From JANXLS01 sp035308565 (GTDB taxonomy: Bacteria > Planctomycetota > SZUA-567 > H5-PLA8), in the NCBI GenBank assembly GCA_035308565.1, contig DATGGK010000105.1, positions 23,958 through 87,957 on the forward strand: DNA of 64,000 nt, read 5' to 3'. Of this stretch, positions 1-8,284 are shown piece after piece. Each line of letters starts with the position of its first letter. Position 1 is the first letter of the stretch. Both the position numbers and the translations under genes were made by a program. The notes below the pieces were generated by a model, which did no database searches, was not told where the DNA came from, and saw only the letters and a program-made list of their open reading frames with translations.

Positions 1-964
1 ACTGGGGCTGCGGCATCACCTGCTGAGCTTGAGCGAAGCGGCGGTGCGCAATCAAACGCGCGAGTGGATTGCGGCGCAGGATCAGCCGAGCATGGACGGG
101 CTGAATACGTATGTGATTTCGAAGGCGGTGCGTGAGCAAGGAATGATCGTGGCGCTGAGCGGATTGGGCGGCGACGAATTGTTTGGCGGGTATCCGTCGT
201 TTCGAGACGTGCCGAAGATGGTGCGCTGGATGCGCAGAGCGCGGGTGATGCCGGCGGCGATGCGGCGCTTGGGGACGCTGACGGCGTTTTATGGAAAATC
301 GACGGCGCAGAAACAGAAAGCGGCGGACACGGCAACGACCGCGCCGACGATTCCGGCAATGTACTTTCGCCGCAGGCGCTTGACGGGCGACGAGGACATG
401 AAGCGGCTTGGATTCGACGCGCAGGCGTTGAATCTCACGGCGGAATTTCTTCCGCCGGAATGCGAACCGGAACGCGGCCTGCCGCGCAACGACGCGGCGG
501 CGGCGATCGCGATTCTTGAAACGCGATTTTTCATGCGCAACACCCTGCTGCGCGATTCGGACGTGTGCGGCATGGCGCACGGGCTGGAGATCCGCGTCCC
601 GCTGCTGGACCGGCGCGTGCTGGATTGCGCGTTTGCGCTTTCGGGCGCGGCGCGCGTGCCGGCGGGCGGCGGCGGACCGAACAAGCCGGTGCTGATCAAC
701 GCGCTGGGAGAATTGCTGCCAAAGCACGTGCTTCAATTGAACAAGCGGGGTTTTAGTTTGTCGCAAGCGGAGTGGATGCGCGGGCCGCTGCGCGATTTTT
801 TTGAGAGCGCGAATGCGGTGTTGAAGAAATCGAACCGGATCGATGCAAACGTGGCGGCTGGAATCTGGACGCGCTTTTTGCGCAGCGGGCAGGGGCCGGA
901 TTGGGCGTGTCCGTGGACGCTGGGCGTTTTGGGTTCGTGGATGGATACGGCGAAGAGCGCATGA
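1..964 (+). CDS. asnB: Asparagine synthetase (glutamine-hydrolysing), C-terminal part, 5'-truncated by window edge
   Basis: The frame is open to the left edge, so the glutaminase half lies outside the window. What remains is the synthetase domain, which adenylates aspartate (or a related carboxylate) and amidates it with ammonia from glutamine. Seen directly: QPSMDGLNTYVISKAVRE, then LSGLGGDELFGGYPSF, and a late DVCGMAHGLEIRVPLLD block, all conserved in AsnB synthetase domains; the tail contains the usual NKRGFS segment. A TTG at 29 is an internal codon, not the start. The stop is 15 bp before a carbamoyltransferase gene, and sugar-modifying genes follow. The job may therefore be amidation of a polysaccharide or peptide in a surface-glycan pathway rather than asparagine supply; that is inference. 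Confidence 0.9.
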   Translation, partial: LGLRHHLLSLSEAAVRNQTREWIAAQDQPSMDGLNTYVISKAVREQGMIVALSGLGGDELFGGYPSFRDVPKMVRWMRRARVMPAAMRRLGTLTAFYGKSTAQKQKAADTATTAPTIPAMYFRRRRLTGDEDMKRLGFDAQALNLTAEFLPPECEPERGLPRNDAAAAIAILETRFFMRNTLLRDSDVCGMAHGLEIRVPLLDRRVLDCAFALSGAARVPAGGGGPNKPVLINALGELLPKHVLQLNKRGFSLSQAEWMRGPLRDFFESANAVLKKSNRIDANVAAGIWTRFLRSGQGPDWACPWTLGVLGSWMDTAKSA

Positions 965-979
965 GATGAAACGAGTTCC

Positions 980-2746
980 ATGACCCTGATTCTTGGAGTA
1001 AATGCGTTTCATCCCGATGCGTCGGCGTGTTTGCTGCGCGACGGGAAGCTCATCGCGGCGGTGGCTGAAGAGCGGCTGGGCAACCGCGCGAAACACATCG
1101 CGGGATTTCCAAGCCAGGCGATTCGGAGCGTGCTGCGCGAAGCGGCGGCGGACGTCAAGGACATCGACTTCGTGGCGCTGGGGCACGATCACAACTCGAA
1201 TCTTGGCGCGAAGATTGCGCACGTGGCGGCGCATCCGGTGAAGACGGCGGCGAACGTGATTTCGCATTTCGCGCGGCGCGCGCACACGAAGAGCATGTCC
1301 GAGCAGATTGCGGAGGCGTGCGGCGCGCGGGCGGACGAGTGCCGATTCAAAGTGTTGCAGGTCGAACATCATCTGGCGCATATCGCGTCATCTTTTTTTT
1401 GCAGCGATTTCGACGAGGCGGCGGGGTTTTCGTACGACGGGTCGGGCGATTTTGTGACGGCGATGTATGCGCGCTGCGCGGGGAATAAGATTGAGATTCT
1501 GGACCGGGTTTATGTGCCGCATTCGCTGGGATTTTTTTACACGGCTCTGTGCCAGTTCATTGGGTTCGACCGGTTTGGCGAAGAGTATAAGGTGATGGGG
1601 CTGTCGGCTTATGGCGAGCCGGCGTATCTGGATTTGATGCAGCATATTTTGCGGCGAGCGGGCAGCGGGCAGTTTCGTGTCGATCAAATTTATGTGCAGC
1701 CGTTTTCGGGACGGTCGTTTGATGAATGCATGGACGAGCGCGGCGAAATTGTGCTGCCGCCGATGTACACGCAGGAATTGGTGAAGAAGCTGGGGCCTCC
1801 GCGCAAACGCGGTGAGGCGCTGACGCAGCGCGAGAAGGACATCGCGCATTCGTGTCAGCGGCATTTTGAAGACGTGGTGATCGCATGCGCCAATTGGCTG
1901 CATTCGGTTGTGCCGAGCGCGAATCTGGTGACGGCGGGCGGCTGTGCGCTCAACGGCGTATGCAACGCGCGAATTTTGCGGGACACGCCGTTCAAGAAAT
2001 CGTACATTCAATGCGCGGCGTCGGATGACGGGACCGGAATTGGCGCGGCGTTTTATGTTTGGAACGTGCTGCTGAACAAGCCGCGAGAGGGAGCGATTGA
2101 GCACGCTTATTTTGGGCCGGCGCATTCGGAGCGCGAAATGGAAGAGGCGCTGCGGGGGCATCAAATTCAATATGAGCGCCTGGAACGAAGGGAATTGATT
2201 GAGCGGGCTGCGAAACTATTGAATGCGGGCCAAGTGATCGGGTGGTATCAAGGGCGCTGCGAGTGGGGGCCGCGGGCGCTGGGGAATCGGTCGATATTGG
2301 CGCATCCGGGGTGGCCCGGGATGAAGGATTTGATTAATAAGAAAATAAAGCGGCGCGAAGCGTTCCGGCCATTTGCGCCGACGATCTTGGCGGAGCGCGT
2401 GCCCGATTTTTTTGAACAGACAATCGAGAGCCCGTTCATGATGCATGTGGTTCGGATCAAGGAGGAGAAGCGCTCGGCGCTGGCGGCGGTGACGCATGAG
2501 GATTTTACGGGGCGGCTGCATACGGTGACGCGCGCGCAGAACGAATTGTATTACGATTTGATCGCGGCGTTTGAGAAGGAGAGCGGCGTGCCGGTGGTGT
2601 TGAACACGAGTTTCAACGAGAACGAGCCGATTGTGGACACGCCGGAGCAGGCGGTGAGTTGTTATGTGAGGAACGATGTGGATGCGCTGGTGATGGGGCC
2701 GTTTTTGGCGGTGAAGGCGAAGGCAGTGCTGAGTGCTGAGTGCTGA
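980..2746 (+). CDS. NodU/CmcH-family carbamoyltransferase
   Basis: Predicted O-carbamoyltransferase transferring the carbamoyl group of carbamoyl phosphate to a sugar or similar hydroxyl. The N-terminal half has the Kae1-like ATPase fold: LGVNAFHPDASACLL at the start, the metal-site histidines in VEHHLAHIASSFF (residues ~129-141), and FSYDGSGD. The C-terminal half has WGPRALGNRSILAHP, FRPFAPTIL and LNTSFNENEPIV, the signatures of the carbamoyltransferase C-terminal domain. Length (588 aa) is normal for the family. It follows asnB by 15 bp and precedes an epimerase and a glycosyltransferase, fitting decoration of an exopolysaccharide. The last residues (VLSAEC) and the stop codon are read from a 7-bp repeat array, so the original 3' end was probably overwritten by the repeat. 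Confidence 0.9.
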   Translation: MTLILGVNAFHPDASACLLRDGKLIAAVAEERLGNRAKHIAGFPSQAIRSVLREAAADVKDIDFVALGHDHNSNLGAKIAHVAAHPVKTAANVISHFARRAHTKSMSEQIAEACGARADECRFKVLQVEHHLAHIASSFFCSDFDEAAGFSYDGSGDFVTAMYARCAGNKIEILDRVYVPHSLGFFYTALCQFIGFDRFGEEYKVMGLSAYGEPAYLDLMQHILRRAGSGQFRVDQIYVQPFSGRSFDECMDERGEIVLPPMYTQELVKKLGPPRKRGEALTQREKDIAHSCQRHFEDVVIACANWLHSVVPSANLVTAGGCALNGVCNARILRDTPFKKSYIQCAASDDGTGIGAAFYVWNVLLNKPREGAIEHAYFGPAHSEREMEEALRGHQIQYERLERRELIERAAKLLNAGQVIGWYQGRCEWGPRALGNRSILAHPGWPGMKDLINKKIKRREAFRPFAPTILAERVPDFFEQTIESPFMMHVVRIKEEKRSALAAVTHEDFTGRLHTVTRAQNELYYDLIAAFEKESGVPVVLNTSFNENEPIVDTPEQAVSCYVRNDVDALVMGPFLAVKAKAVLSAEC

Positions 2747-2775
2747 GTGCTGAGTGTTGGGTACTGAGTGCTGAG
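2726..2775 (+). repeat. Heptamer tandem array, GTGCTGA type
   Basis: Seven consecutive 7-bp units of GTGCTGA, two of them degenerate (GTGTTGG, GTACTGA). The array starts inside the carbamoyltransferase gene, supplies its last codons and stop, and runs to just before a TATAAT box. Confidence 0.9.
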
Positions 2776-2787
2776 CGGATTACACTG

Positions 2788-2793
2788 TATAAT
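2788..2793 (+). promoter_or_regulatory. Candidate -10 box (TATAAT) for the epimerase gene
   Basis: A perfect TATAAT lies 31 bp before the epimerase ATG. No convincing -35 is visible because the upstream DNA is the heptamer array. The same 13-bp context, ACACTGTATNATC, recurs at 7073-7085. Confidence 0.4.
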
Positions 2794-2824
2794 CAGACGG
2801 TAACGGATTTTGGGAAGAGCATAC

Positions 2825-3862
2825 ATGAAAGTCTTGGTGACGGGCAGCAGCGGGCTGATTGGGTCGGAGGCGGCGGCGTTTTTTGACCGGATGGGGTTTG
2901 CGGTCACGGGCGTGGACAACAACATGCGCCGCGATTTTTTTGGGCCGAAGGGCGATACGACGTGGAACCGGCAGCGGTTGGAGAGTGCGTGCAAAAATTT
3001 TACGCATCATGAATTGGATATACGCGACCGAGCCGGTGTTGAAGCGCTGTTCAAGGCGCATGCGTTTGAGCTGGTGATTCACGCGGCGGCTCAGCCGAGC
3101 CACGATCTGGCGGCGACACGGCCTTTTGACGATTTCGATATCAATGCGGTGGGGACGCTGAATCTGCTTGAGACGTGCCGGCGGCATCGGCCTGACGCGG
3201 TGTTCATTCAGATGAGCACGAACAAAGTGTACGGCGATGCGCCGAACCGGATTAAGTTGAAGGAACTCGCGACGCGCTGGGAATACGACGATCCAGCGTT
3301 CGAGCATGGGATTGCGGAGAATTTTTCGATCGATCAAAGTTTGCATTCGGTGTTTGGCGCGTCGAAGGTCGCGGCGGATGTGATGGCACAGGAATACGGG
3401 CGGTATTTTGGATTGAAGACGGCGGTGTTTCGCGGCGGATGTTTGACGGGGCCGAATCATTCGGGCGTGGAGTTGCACGGGTTTTTGAATTACCTGGTGC
3501 TGACGGCGATGCGCGAAGGGGCGTACACGATTTTTGGCTACAAAGGCAAGCAGGTGCGCGACCAGATTCACAGCGAGGACGTGATCAACGCGTTCTGGCA
3601 ATTCGCTCAGAACCCACGGCCGGGCGAAGTGTACAATCTGGGCGGCGGGAAACAGAACGCGGCGAGCGTGCTGGAGTGCATTGACTTGATTGCGCGCATC
3701 GGCGGGAAGCGTCCGCGCGTGACGTATTCAGATGTGCATCGCGTTGGCGACCACATCTGCTATTATTCGGACATGCGCAAGTTCCAGTCGCATTATCCGG
3801 GCTGGAAGATGGCGCATTCGCTGGAGAACATCGTCGGCGAGATGATTGCGCGGGCACAATGA
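2825..3862 (+). CDS. NAD-dependent sugar epimerase (SDR; CDP-paratose 2-epimerase-like)
   Basis: Extended short-chain dehydrogenase acting on a nucleotide sugar. The N-terminus has the Rossmann loop TGSSGLIG (residues 6-13) and an NNMRRDFFGP stretch; STNKVYGD (131-138) holds the catalytic Ser/Thr region; GPNHSGVELHGFLNYL and GKQVRDQIHS match the CDP-paratose/tyvelose 2-epimerase branch. ATG 2825 is preferred over an upstream in-frame codon at 2810 because GGAAG lies just before it and the Rossmann fold starts at once. The YxxxK motif reads FGASK (F177, K181), so the usual catalytic tyrosine is absent by simple alignment. It belongs to the polysaccharide cluster. The exact substrate is not determined. 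Confidence 0.8.
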   Translation: MKVLVTGSSGLIGSEAAAFFDRMGFAVTGVDNNMRRDFFGPKGDTTWNRQRLESACKNFTHHELDIRDRAGVEALFKAHAFELVIHAAAQPSHDLAATRPFDDFDINAVGTLNLLETCRRHRPDAVFIQMSTNKVYGDAPNRIKLKELATRWEYDDPAFEHGIAENFSIDQSLHSVFGASKVAADVMAQEYGRYFGLKTAVFRGGCLTGPNHSGVELHGFLNYLVLTAMREGAYTIFGYKGKQVRDQIHSEDVINAFWQFAQNPRPGEVYNLGGGKQNAASVLECIDLIARIGGKRPRVTYSDVHRVGDHICYYSDMRKFQSHYPGWKMAHSLENIVGEMIARAQ

Positions 3863-3873
3863 ATCTTTATGGT

Positions 3874-3950
3874 GCGGGCTTCCAGCCTGCCGCTCGTGCG
3901 ATGCAGGCTGGAAGCCCGCATTACAATTCGGGCGGAAGCCCGCACCACAA
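3874..3950 (+). repeat. Palindromic intergenic repeat (GCGGGCTTCCAGCC type)
   Basis: Several forward and inverted copies of a GCGGGCTTCCAGCCTGC / GCAGGCTGGAAGCCCGC element fill the gap between the epimerase stop and the glycosyltransferase start. It resembles the GCCGGCTGGAAGCCGGC family found elsewhere in the window. Confidence 0.75.
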
Positions 3951-3968
3951 AAGCAGCCTCACGGTTTC

Positions 3969-5177
3969 ATGCGCGTTCTGATACTCAACCAATTCTATGT
4001 GCCGGACCTCAGCCCGACGGCGCACTTGGCCGCGTCGCTGGCGGAAGATCGCGCGGCGCGCGGTGATGAAGTCACGGTGCTGACCAGCAAGGGCGGCTAC
4101 GTGGCGCCGAACGCGCGGACGGCCGTGCCCGAGCATAAAAATCTGCGCGTGCTGCGGCTGTGGACGCCGCAATTCGGAAAGCAAACGCATCTGCGGCGGC
4201 TGGTGGATTATGCGTCGTTTTATTCGCTGGCGATGATGCGCGCGCTGACGCTGCCGAAACAGGACGTGATCGTGGCGCTGACCACGCCGCCGTTCATCGC
4301 GCTGGCCGGCGTACTGCACAAAGCCGCGCATCCGCAGACGCGATTGATTTTGTGGAACATGGACTGCTATCCGGACGTAATCGAGCGCTGCGGGCTGATC
4401 CCGCAAGGCGGGGTCGTCAGTTCCATGCTGCGCAGAATCAACCGGCTGATTTTCGAGCGGATCGATCATCTCGTGGGACTGGACACGGCGATGATCGAGC
4501 TGCTGCGAAAGAAATACGCGCCGGCGACGCTGAAGTGTTCGGTGGTGCCGAATTGGGAGCGGGCGTCGATGTTTCCGGCATCGAGCAATGGCAACAGTGC
4601 GCACACGCCTCAATTTACGACGGAGAATCCGTTCAAGATTATTTATCTCGGAAACGCGGGGTACGGGCACAATTTCGACGCGGTGCTCGACGCCGCCGAG
4701 ATGTTGCGCGGCGCGCCGGTCCAATTCGATTTTTACGGCGGCGGCGCGCGCTGGGGCGGGCTTGTGGACGATGTCGCTGCGCGTAAACTCGGCAACATGC
4801 GCATGCACGGTTACGTTGCGAAGGAAGACACGCCGAAGCTGATGGCGACAGCGCACTGCGCGCTGATCACGCTGCGCGACGACGCGCTGGGGGTGATGAG
4901 TCCGAGCAAACTGCATTCGAATCTGGCGATGGGCTTGCCGGTGATTTACGTTGGGCCTGAAAAAAGCAACGTGGACGACGCGATCCGACGCTTCGGATGT
5001 GGGATCAGTTTGCGGCACGGGCAGAGCGCGGAGCTGGCGGCGTTCGTGCGGACGCTGATGACGAACGAGGGCGCGTACGAGGCGTTTCACGCGTCGGCGC
5101 GGCGGGCGTTCGACGAGGCGTATTGCGACGAGCGGACGCTGCCGATGTTCGATGCGGTGATCCGCAACGGCGAATAG
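3969..5177 (+). CDS. Glycosyltransferase, family 4 type (GT-B fold)
   Basis: Predicted cytoplasmic glycosyltransferase adding a sugar to a lipid-linked or polysaccharide acceptor. The protein starts MRVLILNQFYVPDLSPTA, the usual N-terminal beta-strand and substrate loop of GT4 enzymes of the WcaI/WbuB kind. The C-terminal Rossmann half shows IIYLGNAGYGHNFDAVL and SPSKLHSNLAMGLPVIYVG, the nucleotide-sugar-binding region. ATG 3969 is chosen: the frame is open further upstream, but that part is encoded by palindromic repeats and has no family resemblance. Length (402 aa) is normal. It sits between the epimerase and a UDP-sugar dehydrogenase, supporting a surface-polysaccharide role. Confidence 0.85.
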   Translation: MRVLILNQFYVPDLSPTAHLAASLAEDRAARGDEVTVLTSKGGYVAPNARTAVPEHKNLRVLRLWTPQFGKQTHLRRLVDYASFYSLAMMRALTLPKQDVIVALTTPPFIALAGVLHKAAHPQTRLILWNMDCYPDVIERCGLIPQGGVVSSMLRRINRLIFERIDHLVGLDTAMIELLRKKYAPATLKCSVVPNWERASMFPASSNGNSAHTPQFTTENPFKIIYLGNAGYGHNFDAVLDAAEMLRGAPVQFDFYGGGARWGGLVDDVAARKLGNMRMHGYVAKEDTPKLMATAHCALITLRDDALGVMSPSKLHSNLAMGLPVIYVGPEKSNVDDAIRRFGCGISLRHGQSAELAAFVRTLMTNEGAYEAFHASARRAFDEAYCDERTLPMFDAVIRNGE

Positions 5178-5243
5178 TTTTTAACAACGAATCGCGCGAA
5201 TCTTCGCGATGTTGGCACGGGCGCTGCGAGAAATTATTCGAAA

Positions 5244-5681
5244 ATGCAAAAGACAATGGGGCCCCTTCCCTCCTTCCTATCACCTGAAGATCGCGTCGTG
5301 GGTTTCGACGGGCAGTGCAATATGTGCTCGTTTTGGGCCAAGGTTGTGCATCGGAATGAACCCACGGGAAAAATGAAGCTGTGTCCGCTGCAGTCGGATG
5401 CGGGGAAGGCGATGCAAGCGTGGGCGGGAGTTTCGACCGACACGATGGATACGATGATTTTTGTGGATCGCGGGAGGGCGTACACGAAATCGGGAGCGGC
5501 GTTGCGCGTGGCGAAATATCTGCGGTGGCCGTTTCCGTTGCTTTGGGCGCTGCTGATTGTGCCGTGGTTTATCCGCGATTGGATTTACAATCGGATCGCG
5601 AAGAATCGGTACACATTGTTTGGGAAGGAAGAGGCGTGCATGGTGCCGACGGCGGAGTTGCGGAAGCGGTTTGTGGCGTGA
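5244..5681 (+). CDS. DCC-family thiol-disulfide oxidoreductase-like protein
   Basis: Small protein of the DCC (YuxK-like) family. The defining motif is seen as FDGQCNMC (residues ~21-28), normally DxxCxxC, followed by LCPLQSDAGKAM, a hydrophobic stretch FPLLWALLIVPWFIRDWIY and the C-terminal RYTLFGKEEACMVP block typical of the family. Members are predicted to be thioredoxin-like, but their substrates are largely unknown. The gene interrupts the polysaccharide cluster; its role there is not evident. Residues before about 15 are weakly conserved, so the start is uncertain. Confidence 0.85.
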   Translation: MQKTMGPLPSFLSPEDRVVGFDGQCNMCSFWAKVVHRNEPTGKMKLCPLQSDAGKAMQAWAGVSTDTMDTMIFVDRGRAYTKSGAALRVAKYLRWPFPLLWALLIVPWFIRDWIYNRIAKNRYTLFGKEEACMVPTAELRKRFVA

Positions 5682-5691
5682 GATGCGTGCA

Positions 5692-5766
5692 AGAACCGCG
5701 ACCGCAAGGGAGCGGCCGGAGAGTATCTAAAGCGATAGCCGCTCCCTTGCGGTCGCGGTTCTTGAG
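5692..5766 (+). repeat. Palindromic repeat CCGCGACCGCAAGGGAGCGG, inverted pair
   Basis: A GAACCGCGACCGCAAGGGAG arm and its inverse form a long hairpin between the DCC gene and the dehydrogenase. Other copies: 13567-13630, a half copy at 41969-41993 inside the kinase gene, and 44162-44226 inside the FecR-like gene. Confidence 0.9.
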
Positions 5767-5768
5767 AG

Positions 5769-7043
5769 ATGGCAATGGCTGAGATTTGTGTTTTAGGTCT
5801 GGGGTACGTCGGGCTGCCGACTGCGAGCTTGCTGGCGAATGCGGGCTTTCAGGTGCTGGGCGTGGATGTCGACGCGGACATTGTCGAGCGGCTCAATTCC
5901 GGCAAAACGCGGATGGAGGAGGCGGGACTGGGGACGCTGGTTTCGGCGGCAGTACGGAGCGGGAATCTCGTGGCGGCGGGGCGGCCGGAAGTGTCGGACA
6001 CGTTTATTATTTGTGTGCCGACGCCGATTGGTTCGGATAAGAAAGTGGATTTGAGCGCGGTGCGCAACGCGGCGCGGTCGATTGCGGCGTGCGTGCGCAA
6101 AGGGTGTCTGGTGATTTTGGAATCGACATCGCCGGTAGGGACGACGCGGAATGTGGTTGGCTCGATTTTGAAGGAGAGCGAACTGGAGCCGGGGCAGGAT
6201 TTCGATTTGTGCTATTGCCCTGAGCGTGTGCTGCCGGGGAATACGGTGGCTGAGTTGGTGAACAACGATCGCATCGTGGGCGGCGTGACGCCGGAATCGG
6301 CTCGGCGTGCGGAGGCATTGTACGCGCGCTTTTGCCAAGGGAAGATTTCACTGACCGACGATCTTACCGCGGAATTGTGCAAGCTGATGGAGAACACGTA
6401 CCGTGATGTGAACGTGGCGCTGGCGAATGTGTTTGCGCGGATTGCCGAAGACGCGGGCGTGGATGCGTGGCAGGCGATTGAATTGGCGAATCTGCATCCG
6501 CGCGTGAAGATTTTGAAGCCGGGGCCGGGCGTGGGCGGGCATTGCATTCCGGTGGATCCGTGGTTTTTATCCGAGGCGTTTCCGCAGCACGCCGGCCTGC
6601 TGAAGTGCGCGCGCGAAGTCAACGATTCGCAAGCTCGGCGTTTGCTGGAGCGGATGATGGCGACGGGGAAATTGCGTGCGGGCGGGAAGCTGGCGATTCT
6701 GGGCGCGGCGTACAAGGCGGACATCGACGACCCGCGCGAAAGTCCGGCGGGGCTGCTGGCGGCGGCGGCGCGCAAATACGGGATCGAGACGGCGGTGCAT
6801 GATCCGATTGTGAAGGCGGGCGCGTATCACGGATTGATGGTGAGCAACGATTTGAGCGCGTGTTTGAAAGAGGCTGACGCGGCGGCGTTGTTGACGGAGC
6901 ACAAGCAGTATCGGAGTTTGTCGTCGAAGATTTTTGCGGAGGCCATGCGCGGGCGCTTGATTGCGGACGCGCGGAATTGGTTGAATCATGCGACGCTGCG
7001 CGCGGCGGGGTTTGAAGTGGTGGTGCTCGGGTGCGGAAAATAA
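5769..7043 (+). CDS. wecC: UDP-N-acetyl-D-mannosamine dehydrogenase-type UDP-sugar dehydrogenase
   Basis: Predicted NAD-dependent four-electron oxidation of UDP-ManNAc (or a close UDP-sugar) to the uronic acid, a precursor of acidic surface polysaccharide. N-terminal Rossmann domain ICVLGLGYVGLPTASLLA (residues ~6-23), VPTPI, the central helix ENTYRDVNVALANVFARI, and the catalytic-cysteine motif GVGGHCIPVDPWF (Cys ~259), which is typical of the WecC branch rather than UDP-glucose dehydrogenase. C-terminal domain ILGAAYKADIDDPRESP. Length 424 aa fits. ATG 5775 is an alternative start. It closes the polysaccharide block that begins with asnB. Confidence 0.88.
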   Translation: MAMAEICVLGLGYVGLPTASLLANAGFQVLGVDVDADIVERLNSGKTRMEEAGLGTLVSAAVRSGNLVAAGRPEVSDTFIICVPTPIGSDKKVDLSAVRNAARSIAACVRKGCLVILESTSPVGTTRNVVGSILKESELEPGQDFDLCYCPERVLPGNTVAELVNNDRIVGGVTPESARRAEALYARFCQGKISLTDDLTAELCKLMENTYRDVNVALANVFARIAEDAGVDAWQAIELANLHPRVKILKPGPGVGGHCIPVDPWFLSEAFPQHAGLLKCAREVNDSQARRLLERMMATGKLRAGGKLAILGAAYKADIDDPRESPAGLLAAAARKYGIETAVHDPIVKAGAYHGLMVSNDLSACLKEADAAALLTEHKQYRSLSSKIFAEAMRGRLIADARNWLNHATLRAAGFEVVVLGCGK

Positions 7044-7152
7044 TTTTTTTTAACCAAAAATCGCGTGAAGGGACACTGTATTATCGGATGTCTTAATCCA
7101 CGGGTTCATTGAGGGTCGTAGAAGCTGGTCGCGCATCGGTTTGGATGCGCGC

Positions 7153-7176
7153 GCAAGCCGCTGCGAAGCGGCTTGC
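7153..7176 (+). promoter_or_regulatory. Perfect 10-bp hairpin with GCGA (GNRA) loop in a 5' leader
   Basis: GCAAGCCGCT and its exact complement flank GCGA, directly upstream of the GGAGG ribosome-binding site and GTG start at 7201. With the -10-like TATTAT at 7079-7084 it would lie in the mRNA leader, where it could affect stability or translation. No riboswitch class is recognised. Confidence 0.4.
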
Positions 7177-7200
7177 GTCGTGTCAACACGGGAGGTTTTA

Positions 7201-7998
7201 GTGAATTACCGGATCGTTTTTGGGGCGATGGTTGCGAGTCTTTTATTGATGGCTATTGGACTGAGCACATTGAATTTGCCCGAAAAGGAAATCGAATCCG
7301 AGACTTCGAACGAAGCGCTTGCCGCGCCGGACACCGGGCCGGCTGGAATCCGGCGCTCCATTGTTCCCCCGAAAGCGAGCGATCCGGTGGTGATCGCGGT
7401 CGAATTGCGCGTGATGGCGTGCGATATTCAGCGCATGATGCCGCGGCGCTCGTGGGAGAACGACGAGACGATTATCAGCACGGACCGGTTGAACGAATTG
7501 CTGCATGACGCGGCGCGGAAGCAGGCGAGCGCGCTGCTGATGGCGCCGCGGCTTTCGATGTTCGATTCACAGGAAGCGAGCGTGGCGATCGGCGAGCGGC
7601 GCAAGTACATCGACAACTGGACGCAACGCGAGACGGATTTTGAGCCGATCATGAAGGAGATGCCGTGCGGGACGACGGTGAACGTGCTGGGGCATTACAA
7701 TGCTGCGGACGAGACCGTGGCGTTGGACGTGGCGCTGGAGAAGTGCGATTTTCAGCGAATGGGGATTGCGTACGTGAATGGCGGCGACGCACAGGCGACG
7801 CTGCTGCCGGTGGAACGGCCGGTGTTGAACCATGTGAAATGGAGCGGGCGGGCGCAGTTGGGAAAGGGCGAGGTGCTGGTGGCGGTTCCGAAGGCGCAGG
7901 ACGGGGAACGGAGAACGCCGCTGTGCATTTTGATTTCGGCGGCGCGGTCCACGGCGCGGCACGAGGCGGTGGTGCAGGAGGCGGGGATGGAGTTTTGA
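7201..7998 (+). CDS. Membrane-anchored protein with secretin-like C-terminal segment
   Basis: Function not assigned. GTG 7201 is chosen because GGAGG lies 5 bp upstream and the protein then starts with one hydrophobic helix (YRIVFGAMVASLLLMAIGLS, residues 3-22), a signal anchor; the frame is open upstream but runs through the hairpin. The middle, LLMAPRLSMFDSQEASVAIG followed by RKYI, resembles the region of type II/III secretins (GspD-like) in which conserved APR and gQ(e/A)a motifs precede the beta-rich C-terminus. At 265 aa it is too short for a full secretin. Residues ~46-53 are read from a GCCGGCTGGAATCCGGCGC palindrome (7338-7359). A stand-alone periplasmic domain is a guess. Confidence 0.45.
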   Translation: MNYRIVFGAMVASLLLMAIGLSTLNLPEKEIESETSNEALAAPDTGPAGIRRSIVPPKASDPVVIAVELRVMACDIQRMMPRRSWENDETIISTDRLNELLHDAARKQASALLMAPRLSMFDSQEASVAIGERRKYIDNWTQRETDFEPIMKEMPCGTTVNVLGHYNAADETVALDVALEKCDFQRMGIAYVNGGDAQATLLPVERPVLNHVKWSGRAQLGKGEVLVAVPKAQDGERRTPLCILISAARSTARHEAVVQEAGMEF

Positions 7999-8131
7999 AG
8001 CGGGGGGGGGGCATTCAACTGCTTTCGCGCAAGGGCGCAAAGGGGGAAAGGCGCAAAGAAGACAAGGGGAAAGAAGGAAAGACAGAGTGTTGATTCGTGA
8101 GTGAAGGGTAAAAGAGGAGTTTACTTTTTGG

Positions 8132-8166
8132 GGCCGCGGCGTATGCAATACGCGCGGCTTTTTTTG
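8132..8166 (+). terminator. Rho-independent terminator
   Basis: A GC-rich stem (GCCGCGGCGTAT / ATACGCGCGGC, one bulged base) is followed by seven T. It lies 133 bp after the secretin-like gene and before the next gene, so it would end the 7201 transcript. Confidence 0.65.
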
Positions 8167-8232
8167 TTTCATTTTAGATTGGATTTGCCGGCGGTAGACC
8201 GTTCTGAAATTTCGGAGGGCGGTTCCGAGGCG

Positions 8233-8255
8233 GGCCGGCTGGAAGCCGGCGCTCC
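8233..8255 (+). repeat. GCCGGCTGGAAGCCGGCGCTCC palindrome
   Basis: Isolated copy of a palindromic family also found at 7338-7359 (inside a CDS), 12039-12060 and 13744-13766. The rest of 7999-8284 holds a purine-rich stretch with AAGGCGCAAAG words and the terminator above. Confidence 0.85.
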
Positions 8256-8284
8256 GAAACCTCTTCCGCTTTGGAGATTTTTTC

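Noticed and set aside
1..7043. The polysaccharide cluster considered as a recently acquired island
   Set aside because: Its composition and repeat content match the rest of the window, and no integrase, tRNA or direct repeats are visible.
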